In this document: positions 17,331 to 25,757 of the stretch, one piece after another | Layout: the number at the start of each line of letters is the position of its first letter | Numbering within the stretch: position 1 is the first letter of the stretch | NCBI GenBank assembly: GCA_024277055.1 | Contig: JAJRVZ010000024.1 | Coordinates: 1-33,806 of the forward strand | Length of the DNA: 33,806 nucleotides | From: Calditrichota bacterium | GTDB taxonomy: Bacteria; Calditrichota; Calditrichia; JAJRVZ01 | Reading direction: 5' to 3' | Notes under the pieces: generated by a model | Told to the model about the DNA's origin: nothing | The model's database searches: none | What the model saw: the letters and a program-made list of their open reading frames with translations, nothing else | Made by a program: the position numbers and the translations under genes

Positions 17331-20300
17331 TGGCCGGGTGCAACACATTCCTCCGGGATAGCTGGTTATGCCGTTTCATTTTCCGAAAACAACACAGATA
17401 CGGTTTCTACATTAAATTTGCAATCGGACACCACCTATCAATCGACTACGACTTTTGTTAATGATAAAACCTACTACTTACGCATAAGATCGAAAAACAA
17501 TGATGGTTATTGGAACGGAGCCAGAACACTTTTCACATATAGATTTGATAATAATCCACCCAATACATTTGACATTACTTTTCCTGACAATAATGCCTGG
17601 ACCTCGCCATTGCCAACTTTCAGCTGGAATAGTGCTTATGACCCTGAATCAGGACTTTTTTATTATCAGCTTTGGATTGATAACAATTTGGTTTTAGATA
17701 GTCTGCCGACTTATCCCCGATCGATAACTTTACCCGATTCTTTGGCTCTTGCAGCCAACTGGCATACCTGGTATATGAAAGCTGTTGACAAAGCTGGTAA
17801 TACTTCCCAATCTAATCAAACCAGGGCTATTCGGGTGGACGCAACAGTTCCAGCGGCATTTAATATTCTAGCTCCACAGAATAACTTGTGGCTAAACACA
17901 ACCCAACCACAGTTTAGTTGGCAAGCATCCAGCGACCCGGGAGGTTCCGGTTTGAGTAATTATGTTTTGAAAATTGATAGTACGATTTTTATGGATAATA
18001 TTTCGCCTGATTCAACTTCAGTCGTCCCTGATTATGAAATCGAACAGGGTGAACATATATGGCAAATTAATGCGGTGGATAATGTTGGAAATACGCAACA
18101 TTCAAATGAAGAATGGGTAGTTAAGATTGATTCGTGGGGACCTGGAAAACAATATATTACCGGATTAAAAGGTAACTATTTTAATGGTACCAATTTTAAT
18201 AGTTATGTTACATCAAGAATCGATGCAAATATAAATTATCATAACAGCAACCGCCCTGCAGGTGTTAATTATTCTAGTAATTCAGTAAGATGGACGGGTG
18301 AAATATCTGCTCCAACGAATGGTGTATATAATCTAAGAATTAACCATGATGATGGTGTAAGATTATGGATTAACAATGATTTAGTATTTAATTATTGGTC
18401 AAACTGGAATAACGGAAATCATCAGACCACATATTCTTTTGTTTCTAAAGCATGGGTGTCTTTTAAGTTAGAATATTTTAATGGCCCGCAAGCCGGATAT
18501 GTAAAACTGTATTGGACTCCCCCTGGTGGAAGCGAAGAATTAATTCCAACTCAATATTTCAGAACTTCCTTAACGGATTTTAACCTTGTTTCACCGGCAC
18601 ATTATCAATGGGTGGCAGAATCATCACCCACGTTTACCTGGAATAGAACGGAAGATTTAGGAATAGGCTGGGAAAAATATCAATTATATTTGGATGGCAG
18701 TATCAATACAGATAATATCAGTGATACGATATATACGATAACTGACACATTGAGTCACGGGAATCATACCTGGTTTGTCAAATCATTGGATTCCCTGGGC
18801 AACTCCTCTCAAAGTAATCAATCCTGGACAGTTCGCATAGACAATATTGCACCGAACGCTTTTAATTTGATTGCACCCGCGCAAGATTCTATTACCCTGA
18901 CGCCGGTTCCCGATTTTAGCTGGCAAAGCACCTGGGATCAGGGTTCGGGCATGAATCATTTTGAACTGTTAATTGATGATGCTATAGACAGGGATAATAT
19001 TCCTTACAATACAACAACCGTGCAGCCGTCGTTTCCCCTAAATGAAGGCAGGCATAGCTGGGCTGTTTTAGCGGTTGACAATGTCGGCAATATTACTTCC
19101 ACAGACACTATAGGTTTTTGGATAGAGTACAATAATCCGCCGAATGCATTTAATCTAATCTCACCAATAAATAATGACACACTTTATACTGACTTGCCAA
19201 CATTTTTATGGCATAGCTCTTCGGATATTGGTTCAGGAATTAAGAAATATGAAGTTTATGTAGGAAATACAAAAATCGGACAAACGCAGGATACAACATT
19301 TACTTCAGTTTCTCCTCAGACAAATGGTCCCCATAGTTGGCATGTAATTGCTTATGATGGTATAAATCTCAGTACATCTTCCAATATTGAATATTTTTAT
19401 GTGAATAAAGATAACGTGGGACCCGTCACAGAAATAACCGATCCGATTGACGGGCAGATCATTTCCTCATCATCTTATCTGATTTCCGGTAATGTTTATG
19501 ATAATGCCGGAGGTAGTGGAGTGGATTCGGTTTTTATCAGTACGGACGGAGGTACAACCTGGCAACCGGTCGAAACATTAACTAAAGTGAACCAAGAAGA
19601 TTTTACTACTTTTTTTATGGCTGACCAGAATTTAGAAAAACAGTCAGATAAAAAACTAATTGCAACATGGTCCCACACTTGGACCGATTATATCGATTCA
19701 ACCCATAGCATATTTGTAAAAGCAGTTGATCATTCAGGCAACTGGGGTATGCAGGATAACATATCAGTTCTTGTAGATCGTACTGCGCCGGTTGTTCGTA
19801 GTTGTCTGATTTCGCCGATAACTGTTTCGGCTGATACTGTATCAATTGAAGTGATTTTCGATGAAAGCGGCTCGGGACTGGATTCAGCCTATCCGCCTGA
19901 CGTGACAATTACCCCTGTGAATGATTCACCATTTTCAGTTACACAAATTAGTTATAACACCCAAACAAAAATTTGGAAAGGAGAAGCTTTAATTAATTTA
20001 GGCCTGAACTCAGGAATTGCCCGGATTGAAATCGACGCTGCCAGAGATATTGCCGGAAATATTATGTCTATGAATAATAATTATTCATTTTTAATTGACC
20101 AGGATCCGCCCGAACCATTTACCTTGGTTAACCCGGATACCGGTGCATGGATAAATAATCACCGGCCGTTTTTCATATGGAATTCATCTTCTGATTCATT
20201 GTCCGGTTTGGAACACTATGAATTGTTTGTGAACAACCTTTATGCCGGATCAATATTATGGCAGGATACCTCAGTGATTTCTCCATTTGTACTGGATGAC

Positions 20301-21563
20301 GGCATGCATACCTGGTTTCTCCGTGCCAAGGATTCAGCAGGCAATTTTCGAGCATCAACTGTTAATACTTTTAATATTGATTCTACCGGACCAAATGTTC
20401 AATTCATTTATCCACAGCAGGACGATACACTTCAACTCGGATGGATAACAGTCAAAGGAACCGCGGATGACGGTTCCGGTATTGGAGTTGATTCCGTGTT
20501 TCTCTCGTTTAACGACGGTGTATCCTGGATGCCGGTTAATAATGATAGTCTAAATTTTACCAGTTGGTCTTTTAATTGGCAGATCGACGCTAAAGGGACT
20601 TATACAATCAGTTCTGAAGGACGGGATTTATTGGGTACCTATAGTTTAAATAGTACTGAAATAAATATAATTATTCCTAATTCAAATCCGTATATAGTGG
20701 CATCAATTGATGATAAAACTTACGGGGAAGATGTCGATACGACGATTATCGTTCAAAATTTAAACAATGTGTTCCGAGATGCGGACGACGATCCATTGAC
20801 TTTTTCAGCGGTCAGCCCTGATTCCAATCTATATTTTCATATACTCGGGGACTCGGCTTTGTCATTCAAACCTGCTCCAGATTATTTTAATCAATGTATG
20901 GTAGTTGTCAGTGCCAATGATGGAGATGGTGGTTTGGTGGCGGACTCCTTTTTTATAAATATTCTTCCAATTAATGATCCACCACAAATTATTGATTTGC
21001 CTGATTCACTGATATTTCCTAATGATGCAATCATCCAGTTAATTATGTCCGATTACGAATATGATGTAGATACACCCGATTCATTGTTATCCTGGTCCTT
21101 CCGGACGGATAATGATTCATTGATTGCAATGTACAATGACACGACCTTTACACTATCAATATCCGCTCCCAATTTTCAAGGATATGGCTGGCTTTTTTGC
21201 ACTTTAACCGACGACAGTAACGCAGTTGATAACGATTCAATCCTTATACATGTAGACATTGCTTCAAACATAGGCAGTGTTGAAGAATTTGGCATACCGA
21301 AAACTTTCCAAATGTCTCAAAATTATCCCAATCCGTTCAATCCACAAACAACTATTGTCTATGGCTTGCCCAGGCGCAGCCTGGTTAATATTACGGTTTT
21401 CGATGTTTTGGGAAGAAAAATAACTACCCTGGTTGACGAAACAAAAGAGGCGGGCTATCATTCGATCAAATTAGATGCAAGTGATTTTTCCAGTAGTTTA
21501 TATTTTTACCGTATTCAGGCAGAACAATTTCAGCAGGTTCGAAAAATGTTGTTGCTGAAATAA
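17331..21563 (+). CDS. Giant surface protein, C-terminal part (Ig/FN3-like repeats, PA14, T9SS tail)
   Basis: The in-frame continuation of the gene starting at 15813, about 1410 residues. The nearest possible initiators are a TTG at 17418 and ATGs much later, with no ribosome-binding site, so independent translation is unlikely. Domains in order: the rest of the interrupted FN3-like unit; two Ig-like repeats beginning 'NTFDITFP' and 'AAFNILAP'; a PA14 carbohydrate-binding-type domain (about 18160-18575; 'LKGNYFNGTNF', 'HDDGVRLWINND', 'VKLYWTPPGG'); more Ig-like repeats with P-x-F-x-W motifs; two blocks ending 'VDSVFISTDGGTTW' and 'VDSVFLSFNDGVSW'; a cadherin-like region with 'RDADDDPLTF' and 'NDGDGG'; and a final type IX sorting domain ('FQMSQNYPNPFNPQTTI' to 'VRKMLLLK'). 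This is the architecture of a surface adhesin or glycan-binding protein. Likely transcribed from the sigma54 promoter at 14501 together with the lipoprotein. Confidence 0.85.
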   Translation, partial: WPGATHSSGIAGYAVSFSENNTDTVSTLNLQSDTTYQSTTTFVNDKTYYLRIRSKNNDGYWNGARTLFTYRFDNNPPNTFDITFPDNNAWTSPLPTFSWNSAYDPESGLFYYQLWIDNNLVLDSLPTYPRSITLPDSLALAANWHTWYMKAVDKAGNTSQSNQTRAIRVDATVPAAFNILAPQNNLWLNTTQPQFSWQASSDPGGSGLSNYVLKIDSTIFMDNISPDSTSVVPDYEIEQGEHIWQINAVDNVGNTQHSNEEWVVKIDSWGPGKQYITGLKGNYFNGTNFNSYVTSRIDANINYHNSNRPAGVNYSSNSVRWTGEISAPTNGVYNLRINHDDGVRLWINNDLVFNYWSNWNNGNHQTTYSFVSKAWVSFKLEYFNGPQAGYVKLYWTPPGGSEELIPTQYFRTSLTDFNLVSPAHYQWVAESSPTFTWNRTEDLGIGWEKYQLYLDGSINTDNISDTIYTITDTLSHGNHTWFVKSLDSLGNSSQSNQSWTVRIDNIAPNAFNLIAPAQDSITLTPVPDFSWQSTWDQGSGMNHFELLIDDAIDRDNIPYNTTTVQPSFPLNEGRHSWAVLAVDNVGNITSTDTIGFWIEYNNPPNAFNLISPINNDTLYTDLPTFLWHSSSDIGSGIKKYEVYVGNTKIGQTQDTTFTSVSPQTNGPHSWHVIAYDGINLSTSSNIEYFYVNKDNVGPVTEITDPIDGQIISSSSYLISGNVYDNAGGSGVDSVFISTDGGTTWQPVETLTKVNQEDFTTFFMADQNLEKQSDKKLIATWSHTWTDYIDSTHSIFVKAVDHSGNWGMQDNISVLVDRTAPVVRSCLISPITVSADTVSIEVIFDESGSGLDSAYPPDVTITPVNDSPFSVTQISYNTQTKIWKGEALINLGLNSGIARIEIDAARDIAGNIMSMNNNYSFLIDQDPPEPFTLVNPDTGAWINNHRPFFIWNSSSDSLSGLEHYELFVNNLYAGSILWQDTSVISPFVLDDGMHTWFLRAKDSAGNFRASTVNTFNIDSTGPNVQFIYPQQDDTLQLGWITVKGTADDGSGIGVDSVFLSFNDGVSWMPVNNDSLNFTSWSFNWQIDAKGTYTISSEGRDLLGTYSLNSTEINIIIPNSNPYIVASIDDKTYGEDVDTTIIVQNLNNVFRDADDDPLTFSAVSPDSNLYFHILGDSALSFKPAPDYFNQCMVVVSANDGDGGLVADSFFINILPINDPPQIIDLPDSLIFPNDAIIQLIMSDYEYDVDTPDSLLSWSFRTDNDSLIAMYNDTTFTLSISAPNFQGYGWLFCTLTDDSNAVDNDSILIHVDIASNIGSVEEFGIPKTFQMSQNYPNPFNPQTTIVYGLPRRSLVNITVFDVLGRKITTLVDETKEAGYHSIKLDASDFSSSLYFYRIQAEQFQQVRKMLLLK

Positions 21564-21983
21564 GGAAAATCCGATGAATATGAATAGTATTCCAATTTTG
21601 GAAATAGTGCGGAAAAATTATTTGATGGAATTTTAGCTGTTGTTTATGCTTTTACCTGAAACTATAGGCCTGGGGTCTGCCACTAATCATCCCGGAACCG
21701 GCTGCCAGGTGACAATATTTCGAACAGGCGAAATTGATTAGCCGCAGTGAAGAGATAGCAAACTTTTTACAAATCAACGAAATTTATCTTCCAATTTTAC
21801 CCGGATAAACAGCCGTATATCAAAGGATATACCCGGTTACCAGGCTGGTTTGCTCATTTCATTCTCTTTACCAACTTTTACATAACTTTTACACAGATTC
21901 TTTTTTCCGATTCAACACTGTGTGTATATTTCAATCTGTGCGAAGGCATAATTTAATATATTTAACACAGGACGGATATTTGT
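21564..21983. other. Intergenic region, 420 bases, with repeated ACTTTTACA motifs
   Basis: No convincing gene is present. It holds a tandem 11-base direct repeat, AACTTTTACAT then AACTTTTACAC (21873-21894), and a related copy ACTTTTTACA near 21761. No intrinsic terminator for the surface-protein gene was recognised. The promoter of the next gene presumably lies in the AT-rich last 100 bases. Confidence 0.5.
21873..21894 (+). promoter_or_regulatory. 11-bp tandem direct repeat upstream of the 609-residue protein
   Basis: Two adjacent units, AACTTTTACAT and AACTTTTACAC, place TTTACA hexamers exactly 11 bases apart, one helical turn. This layout is typical of OmpR/PhoB-type regulator sites. It lies about 90 bases before the next start codon. 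Assignment to a particular regulator is not possible from sequence alone. Confidence 0.35.
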
Positions 21984-23813
21984 ATGCAGAATGATGCCAT
22001 TCACCGTTTTCATATACCGGTATTGGGGGTTGGTTTTTCCGTGGATGCTCCTCTCAAAGTAGCCCGCTACGGCATATCATCGGTAATGTCGATAATTGCC
22101 GATTCACTTCTGGAAGAACTGAGAAAACACTATCTTGAAAAAAACGGTCGCGAATACATTCCGATTCCTGACGATGATCCGGATAGCCGGGCATTGCGAA
22201 TCACAGCGTATCTGGATTTAATTGATGAGCTGGTTAAAAAACAATTTACGGCATTGAAAAGTGAAGGTTTTGGTGAAGGCAGCGATTTACACACCTATTT
22301 TGATTTATTACCGGATGATTCCGAACTGAAAAGCCTTTATCGTAAAATGCGGATGACCGAAAACCCGGCTGATAAAAAGAAATTACAAAATGAATTATTA
22401 AACAGCGTCCGCCCGGGATCGGCGGATGTTAATATTATGACCAAAATAGACAAGCCCAATTTCGCGAAAGACGGCACGCAACTGCCATCCGAATACAACG
22501 ACGCACATGCCGCTCTGCGCGGTTTCGCCAACAGCAAACTATCTTCCTCAGTTGTTTTTTCCGCCGGAATGAATCCTCGACTTTACGGATATATGGAGCA
22601 TTTCGACGGTTTTTTCCCGGATGACTCGGGACGGTTCAATAAACGAATTATTATAAAGGTGAGCGATTATCGTTCCGCGGTAATTCAAGGAAGATTTCTG
22701 GCAAAAAAAGGGCTGTGGGTTTCCGAGTTCCGCATCGAATCGGGATTAAACTGCGGTGGTCATGCTTTTGCCACAGATGGTCTACTACTCGGCCCTATTC
22801 TCGAAGAATTTAAAACCCGGCGAGGGGAATTGTATGATTTATTACTCGATATCTATTTAAAGGCCTTACAAAAAAAAGTACGGACCATTCCGGACACAAT
22901 GCCCCGGCAGCAGGTAAGTGTTCAGGGTGGAATCGGTACCTGTGCTGAGCAGGATTTTTTAATCCGGCATTACAATATTTCCTCCGTTGGATGGGGAACT
23001 CCGTTTTTACTGGTACCGGAAGTTACCAATGTGGATAAGGATACTTTAAGGAAATTATCTGCGGCGAAAGAAGATGATTTATATCTCAGCGGTATTTCCC
23101 CGCTCGGGGTTCCATTCAATAATCTGCGCGATAACAACAAAGATCTGGAAAAAATGGACCGCGTTTTTTCAGGGAAACCGGGCAGCCCCTGCACCAAAAA
23201 ATACCTGAGATTTAATACGGAATTTACCGAAAAACCGATATGTACAGCCTCAATACGTTTTATTAAACACAAAGTTAAGGAATTAAAAGAACAAATCGCT
23301 GATCCGGAAGAATTTGCCATAGCCTATGATAAAACTGTGGAAAAAACCTGTATTTGCGAAGGACTCACCGTTTCCGTTTTAACCCTGAATGATATCGAAG
23401 TGAAAACCCACAGTGCCGCCGCTTCCGTTTGTCCCGGTCCGAATATGGCCTATTTCAGCAAAATAACAACCCTACGGGAAATGGTAGATCATATCTACGG
23501 CAGGGTGGATTTAATCGATGACTCCGAACGTCCGAATATGTTCGTCAAAGAGTTGAGATTGTACATCAACTATCTTCAGGACAAGATGAAAGATGCGGGA
23601 GAAAACGAAATTGAATCTTCCCAGTATTTCAGTCGATTTGCCGACAACCTGAAAAATGGTATTGCCTATTATAAAAAGCAAATGGCTACAGAGCTGGAAA
23701 TTCCGTGGAATGAAAAGCAGCAATTCCTGAGCGATCTACGGGAGCAGGAGGAAAAACTGTACGGCCTCGTTAAAGCGGCAATACAACACGAACCGCAAAC
23801 TGCTTGTGTCTGA
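21984..23813 (+). CDS. Conserved-looking protein of unknown function with cysteine motifs
   Basis: A 609-residue soluble protein; I do not recognise a characterised family. There is no signal peptide or membrane segment. The N-terminus reads 'FHIPVLGVGFSVDAPLKVA'. The first 200 residues are charged and helical; the middle has strongly constrained glycine-rich blocks, notably 'LNCGGHAFATDGLLLGPI' and 'VQGGIGTCAEQDFL' followed by 'VGWGTPFLLVPEV', which suggest an enzyme active site, perhaps a TIM barrel binding a flavin or phosphate. Further cysteines occur in 'GSPCTKKY', 'KPICTAS', 'EKTCICEGL' and 'ASVCPGPN', enough for an iron-sulphur cluster. The C-terminal 110 residues are helical and possibly coiled-coil. 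The first ATG matches the start of the ordered sequence. It stands alone, flanked by long intergenic regions. Any function is conjecture. Confidence 0.8.
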   Translation: MQNDAIHRFHIPVLGVGFSVDAPLKVARYGISSVMSIIADSLLEELRKHYLEKNGREYIPIPDDDPDSRALRITAYLDLIDELVKKQFTALKSEGFGEGSDLHTYFDLLPDDSELKSLYRKMRMTENPADKKKLQNELLNSVRPGSADVNIMTKIDKPNFAKDGTQLPSEYNDAHAALRGFANSKLSSSVVFSAGMNPRLYGYMEHFDGFFPDDSGRFNKRIIIKVSDYRSAVIQGRFLAKKGLWVSEFRIESGLNCGGHAFATDGLLLGPILEEFKTRRGELYDLLLDIYLKALQKKVRTIPDTMPRQQVSVQGGIGTCAEQDFLIRHYNISSVGWGTPFLLVPEVTNVDKDTLRKLSAAKEDDLYLSGISPLGVPFNNLRDNNKDLEKMDRVFSGKPGSPCTKKYLRFNTEFTEKPICTASIRFIKHKVKELKEQIADPEEFAIAYDKTVEKTCICEGLTVSVLTLNDIEVKTHSAAASVCPGPNMAYFSKITTLREMVDHIYGRVDLIDDSERPNMFVKELRLYINYLQDKMKDAGENEIESSQYFSRFADNLKNGIAYYKKQMATELEIPWNEKQQFLSDLREQEEKLYGLVKAAIQHEPQTACV

Positions 23814-24409
23814 CAAGCTCAGCCCGTCGGAAATACTTACAATTAGCAGAATTGAATATCCGCCCTATTGTTCTATTGCAACCGGGAAACGCTGGATTGT
23901 AATGCCTTTCGTTCAATTCAAAAAACAAGTCGCAGCAACGGCTCCCCTGCGGATACGATGGAACCCACCGGTAAAAGGAAGTCGGTTTTTTGCATTGGCT
24001 TTGGAATAATCGACGACGGTTCGGGGGCGGGCGACGATGATTTGAATTTACGATCAGCACCGAAAAGTTATCGTCGTCGACAAAGTATTATAAACTCGTC
24101 TACCATCATATTCTTCAAAATTATCAGAGACAATATTTTTGAGCCTTTTAGAACTCCTATCGAAACCATCATTGCCATTACTACCCTAATTAACTTTTTT
24201 ATCGAATCCTCCCTTATCTTCCGTCCTGGTTATTATGATTACATTATCGTGTACCTTGGTTTTATTAACTTCGCAATAAATCACAGACATTTTTTTTAAC
24301 AATGCGTTATTTAAAATATGGATGAAAGGATTATTTAGAAAAGAACTTTTTGTTTTTTTTAATGCTTTCCATAAATTCCGGCCGTCCGTAACTACCGAAA
24401 GTGACTATC
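23814..24409. other. Intergenic region, about 600 bases, no supported gene
   Basis: Short frames on both strands have no recognisable domains, poor codon quality and no ribosome-binding sites. A 9-base inverted repeat, TCGACGACG at 24010-24018 and CGTCGTCGA at 24072-24080, encloses a 53-base loop and has no T run, so it is not a terminator. The 3' half is AT-rich and probably holds the egtB promoter. Confidence 0.5.
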
Positions 24410-25753
24410 ATGAACACGACAACAAGTATATTCGAATCAAAGAAAGATATTGTTCGATATTTCGAACAACTGCGTACGCAGACTCTGAACATCCTGCGGC
24501 CGCTTGAACCGGAAGATTACGTCGTTCAAACAGCTTTTTTCATGAGTCCGCCACGCTGGCACATGGGGCATGTTTCCTGGTTCTATGATCAACTGTTGCG
24601 CAGGCATGATCGGGAATACCGACAATTCAGCAAGGATTTTGACCACTACCTGAATTACTATTATTACTCCTTCGGCCGGCCGTTTGAGAAAGGAAGCCGG
24701 GGAACGGTTTCACGTCCGACCGTCGCCGAAACCCGAGAGTATTTCGAACACATCAATCGCAGCGTAATCCGTTTTTTACGACAGGCACAGGAGCAGAATA
24801 AGTTGAATGATGAATTACGCCGGCTGTTTTTTCTGGCGTTTCAGCACGAGTTTCAGCACCAGGAGCTGCTGGTTTACGATATCCAGCATTTGCTGCAGGA
24901 CAAGTACCGGCCGCCGGAAATGAAACAATTGCCCGCCGGCAAACCGGTCGGCGGCATGGTGAAAATACCGGGCGGTATTTTCGAAATGGGATACAATCCG
25001 CAACTGTGGGGCAATAATTTCTGTTACGATGTGGAAATGCCGGTACATAAAGTCTGGCTGGACGATTTTTTCATCGACCGGGTGCCGGTCAGTAACGGCG
25101 ATTACCTGCAATTTATCGAAGACGACGGTTACGAGAATTTCCGGCACTGGTTGTCGGATGGCTGGGAGTGGGTGCAGAATGAAAAAATCGTTGCCCCGCT
25201 ATACTGGGAACAGGACGGGAACGGCGAATGGTACCGCAGCGATTTTCGCGGACGGTTGGCTGTTAAAGATACATTAAACGAACCGGTAGTGCATGTCAGT
25301 TTTTACGAGGCCTGGGCCTACGCCCGCTGGGCGGGTAAACGTCTGCCGACCGAGGCCGAATGGGAGAAGGCGGCAGCATGGGACGAAGATTCCGGAAAAC
25401 GCCGGCTTTTTCCCTGGGGAAATGACGCACCGGATGCCCGAAAAACCAATCTGCTGGAATCCGGATACTGGGCGGTTTGTCCGATCGGGGCTTTTTCAGC
25501 CGGCGTCAGCTACTACGGCTGTCAGCAGATGGTCGGAGATACCTGGGAGTGGACATCATCCGAATTCATGCCCTATCCGAAATTTAAAGCGGGATTCGTG
25601 GAATATAATGAAAAATGGTTCGGTAACCAGAAAGTGCTGCGCGGCGGCTCCTTCGGAACGCCGATGGACGGCACGCGCAATACCTATCGTAATTTTTTCC
25701 GTCCGCCGGAACGCTGGCTACTGTCCGGTTTCCGCTGTGCGAAAGACGCCTGA
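24410..25753 (+). CDS. egtB: EgtB-type nonheme-iron sulfoxide synthase
   Basis: A 447-residue enzyme of ergothioneine-type biosynthesis. EgtB enzymes use Fe(II) and O2 to form a carbon-sulphur bond between trimethylhistidine (hercynine) and a cysteine donor. The N-terminal DinB-like domain (about 1-165) supplies the iron ligands: a histidine in 'PRWHMGHVSWFYD' and the H-x3-H-x-E motif in 'FQHEFQHQELL'. The C-terminal FGE-sulfatase domain (about 185-447) shows 'VKIPGGIFEMGYN', 'EMPVHKVWLDDFFIDRVPV', 'YARWAGKRLPTEAEWEKAA' and 'VLRGGSFGTP'. I prefer the ATG at 24410 over the in-frame GTG at 24401; neither has a strong ribosome site. Its stop is 4 bases from the egtD stop on the opposite strand. 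Whether it accepts gamma-glutamylcysteine or free cysteine is not clear; no egtA or egtC is nearby. A related selenium or ovothiol role cannot be excluded. Confidence 0.92.
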   Translation: MNTTTSIFESKKDIVRYFEQLRTQTLNILRPLEPEDYVVQTAFFMSPPRWHMGHVSWFYDQLLRRHDREYRQFSKDFDHYLNYYYYSFGRPFEKGSRGTVSRPTVAETREYFEHINRSVIRFLRQAQEQNKLNDELRRLFFLAFQHEFQHQELLVYDIQHLLQDKYRPPEMKQLPAGKPVGGMVKIPGGIFEMGYNPQLWGNNFCYDVEMPVHKVWLDDFFIDRVPVSNGDYLQFIEDDGYENFRHWLSDGWEWVQNEKIVAPLYWEQDGNGEWYRSDFRGRLAVKDTLNEPVVHVSFYEAWAYARWAGKRLPTEAEWEKAAAWDEDSGKRRLFPWGNDAPDARKTNLLESGYWAVCPIGAFSAGVSYYGCQQMVGDTWEWTSSEFMPYPKFKAGFVEYNEKWFGNQKVLRGGSFGTPMDGTRNTYRNFFRPPERWLLSGFRCAKDA

Positions 25754-25757
25754 GTAA

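Noticed and set aside
17418-21563. Independent gene starting at the TTG at 17418.
   Set aside because: There is no ribosome-binding site, the start would fall inside an FN3-like domain, no signal peptide is present, and the frame is continuous with the upstream fragment.
24010-24080. Inverted repeat TCGACGACG / CGTCGTCGA as a terminator for the upstream gene.
   Set aside because: The 53-base loop and absence of a T run make it an unlikely terminator; probably chance in a GC-rich patch.
23868-24299. Open frame of 143 codons between the 609-residue protein gene and egtB.
   Set aside because: It has no recognisable domain and no ribosome site, its composition looks random, and competing frames exist on both strands.
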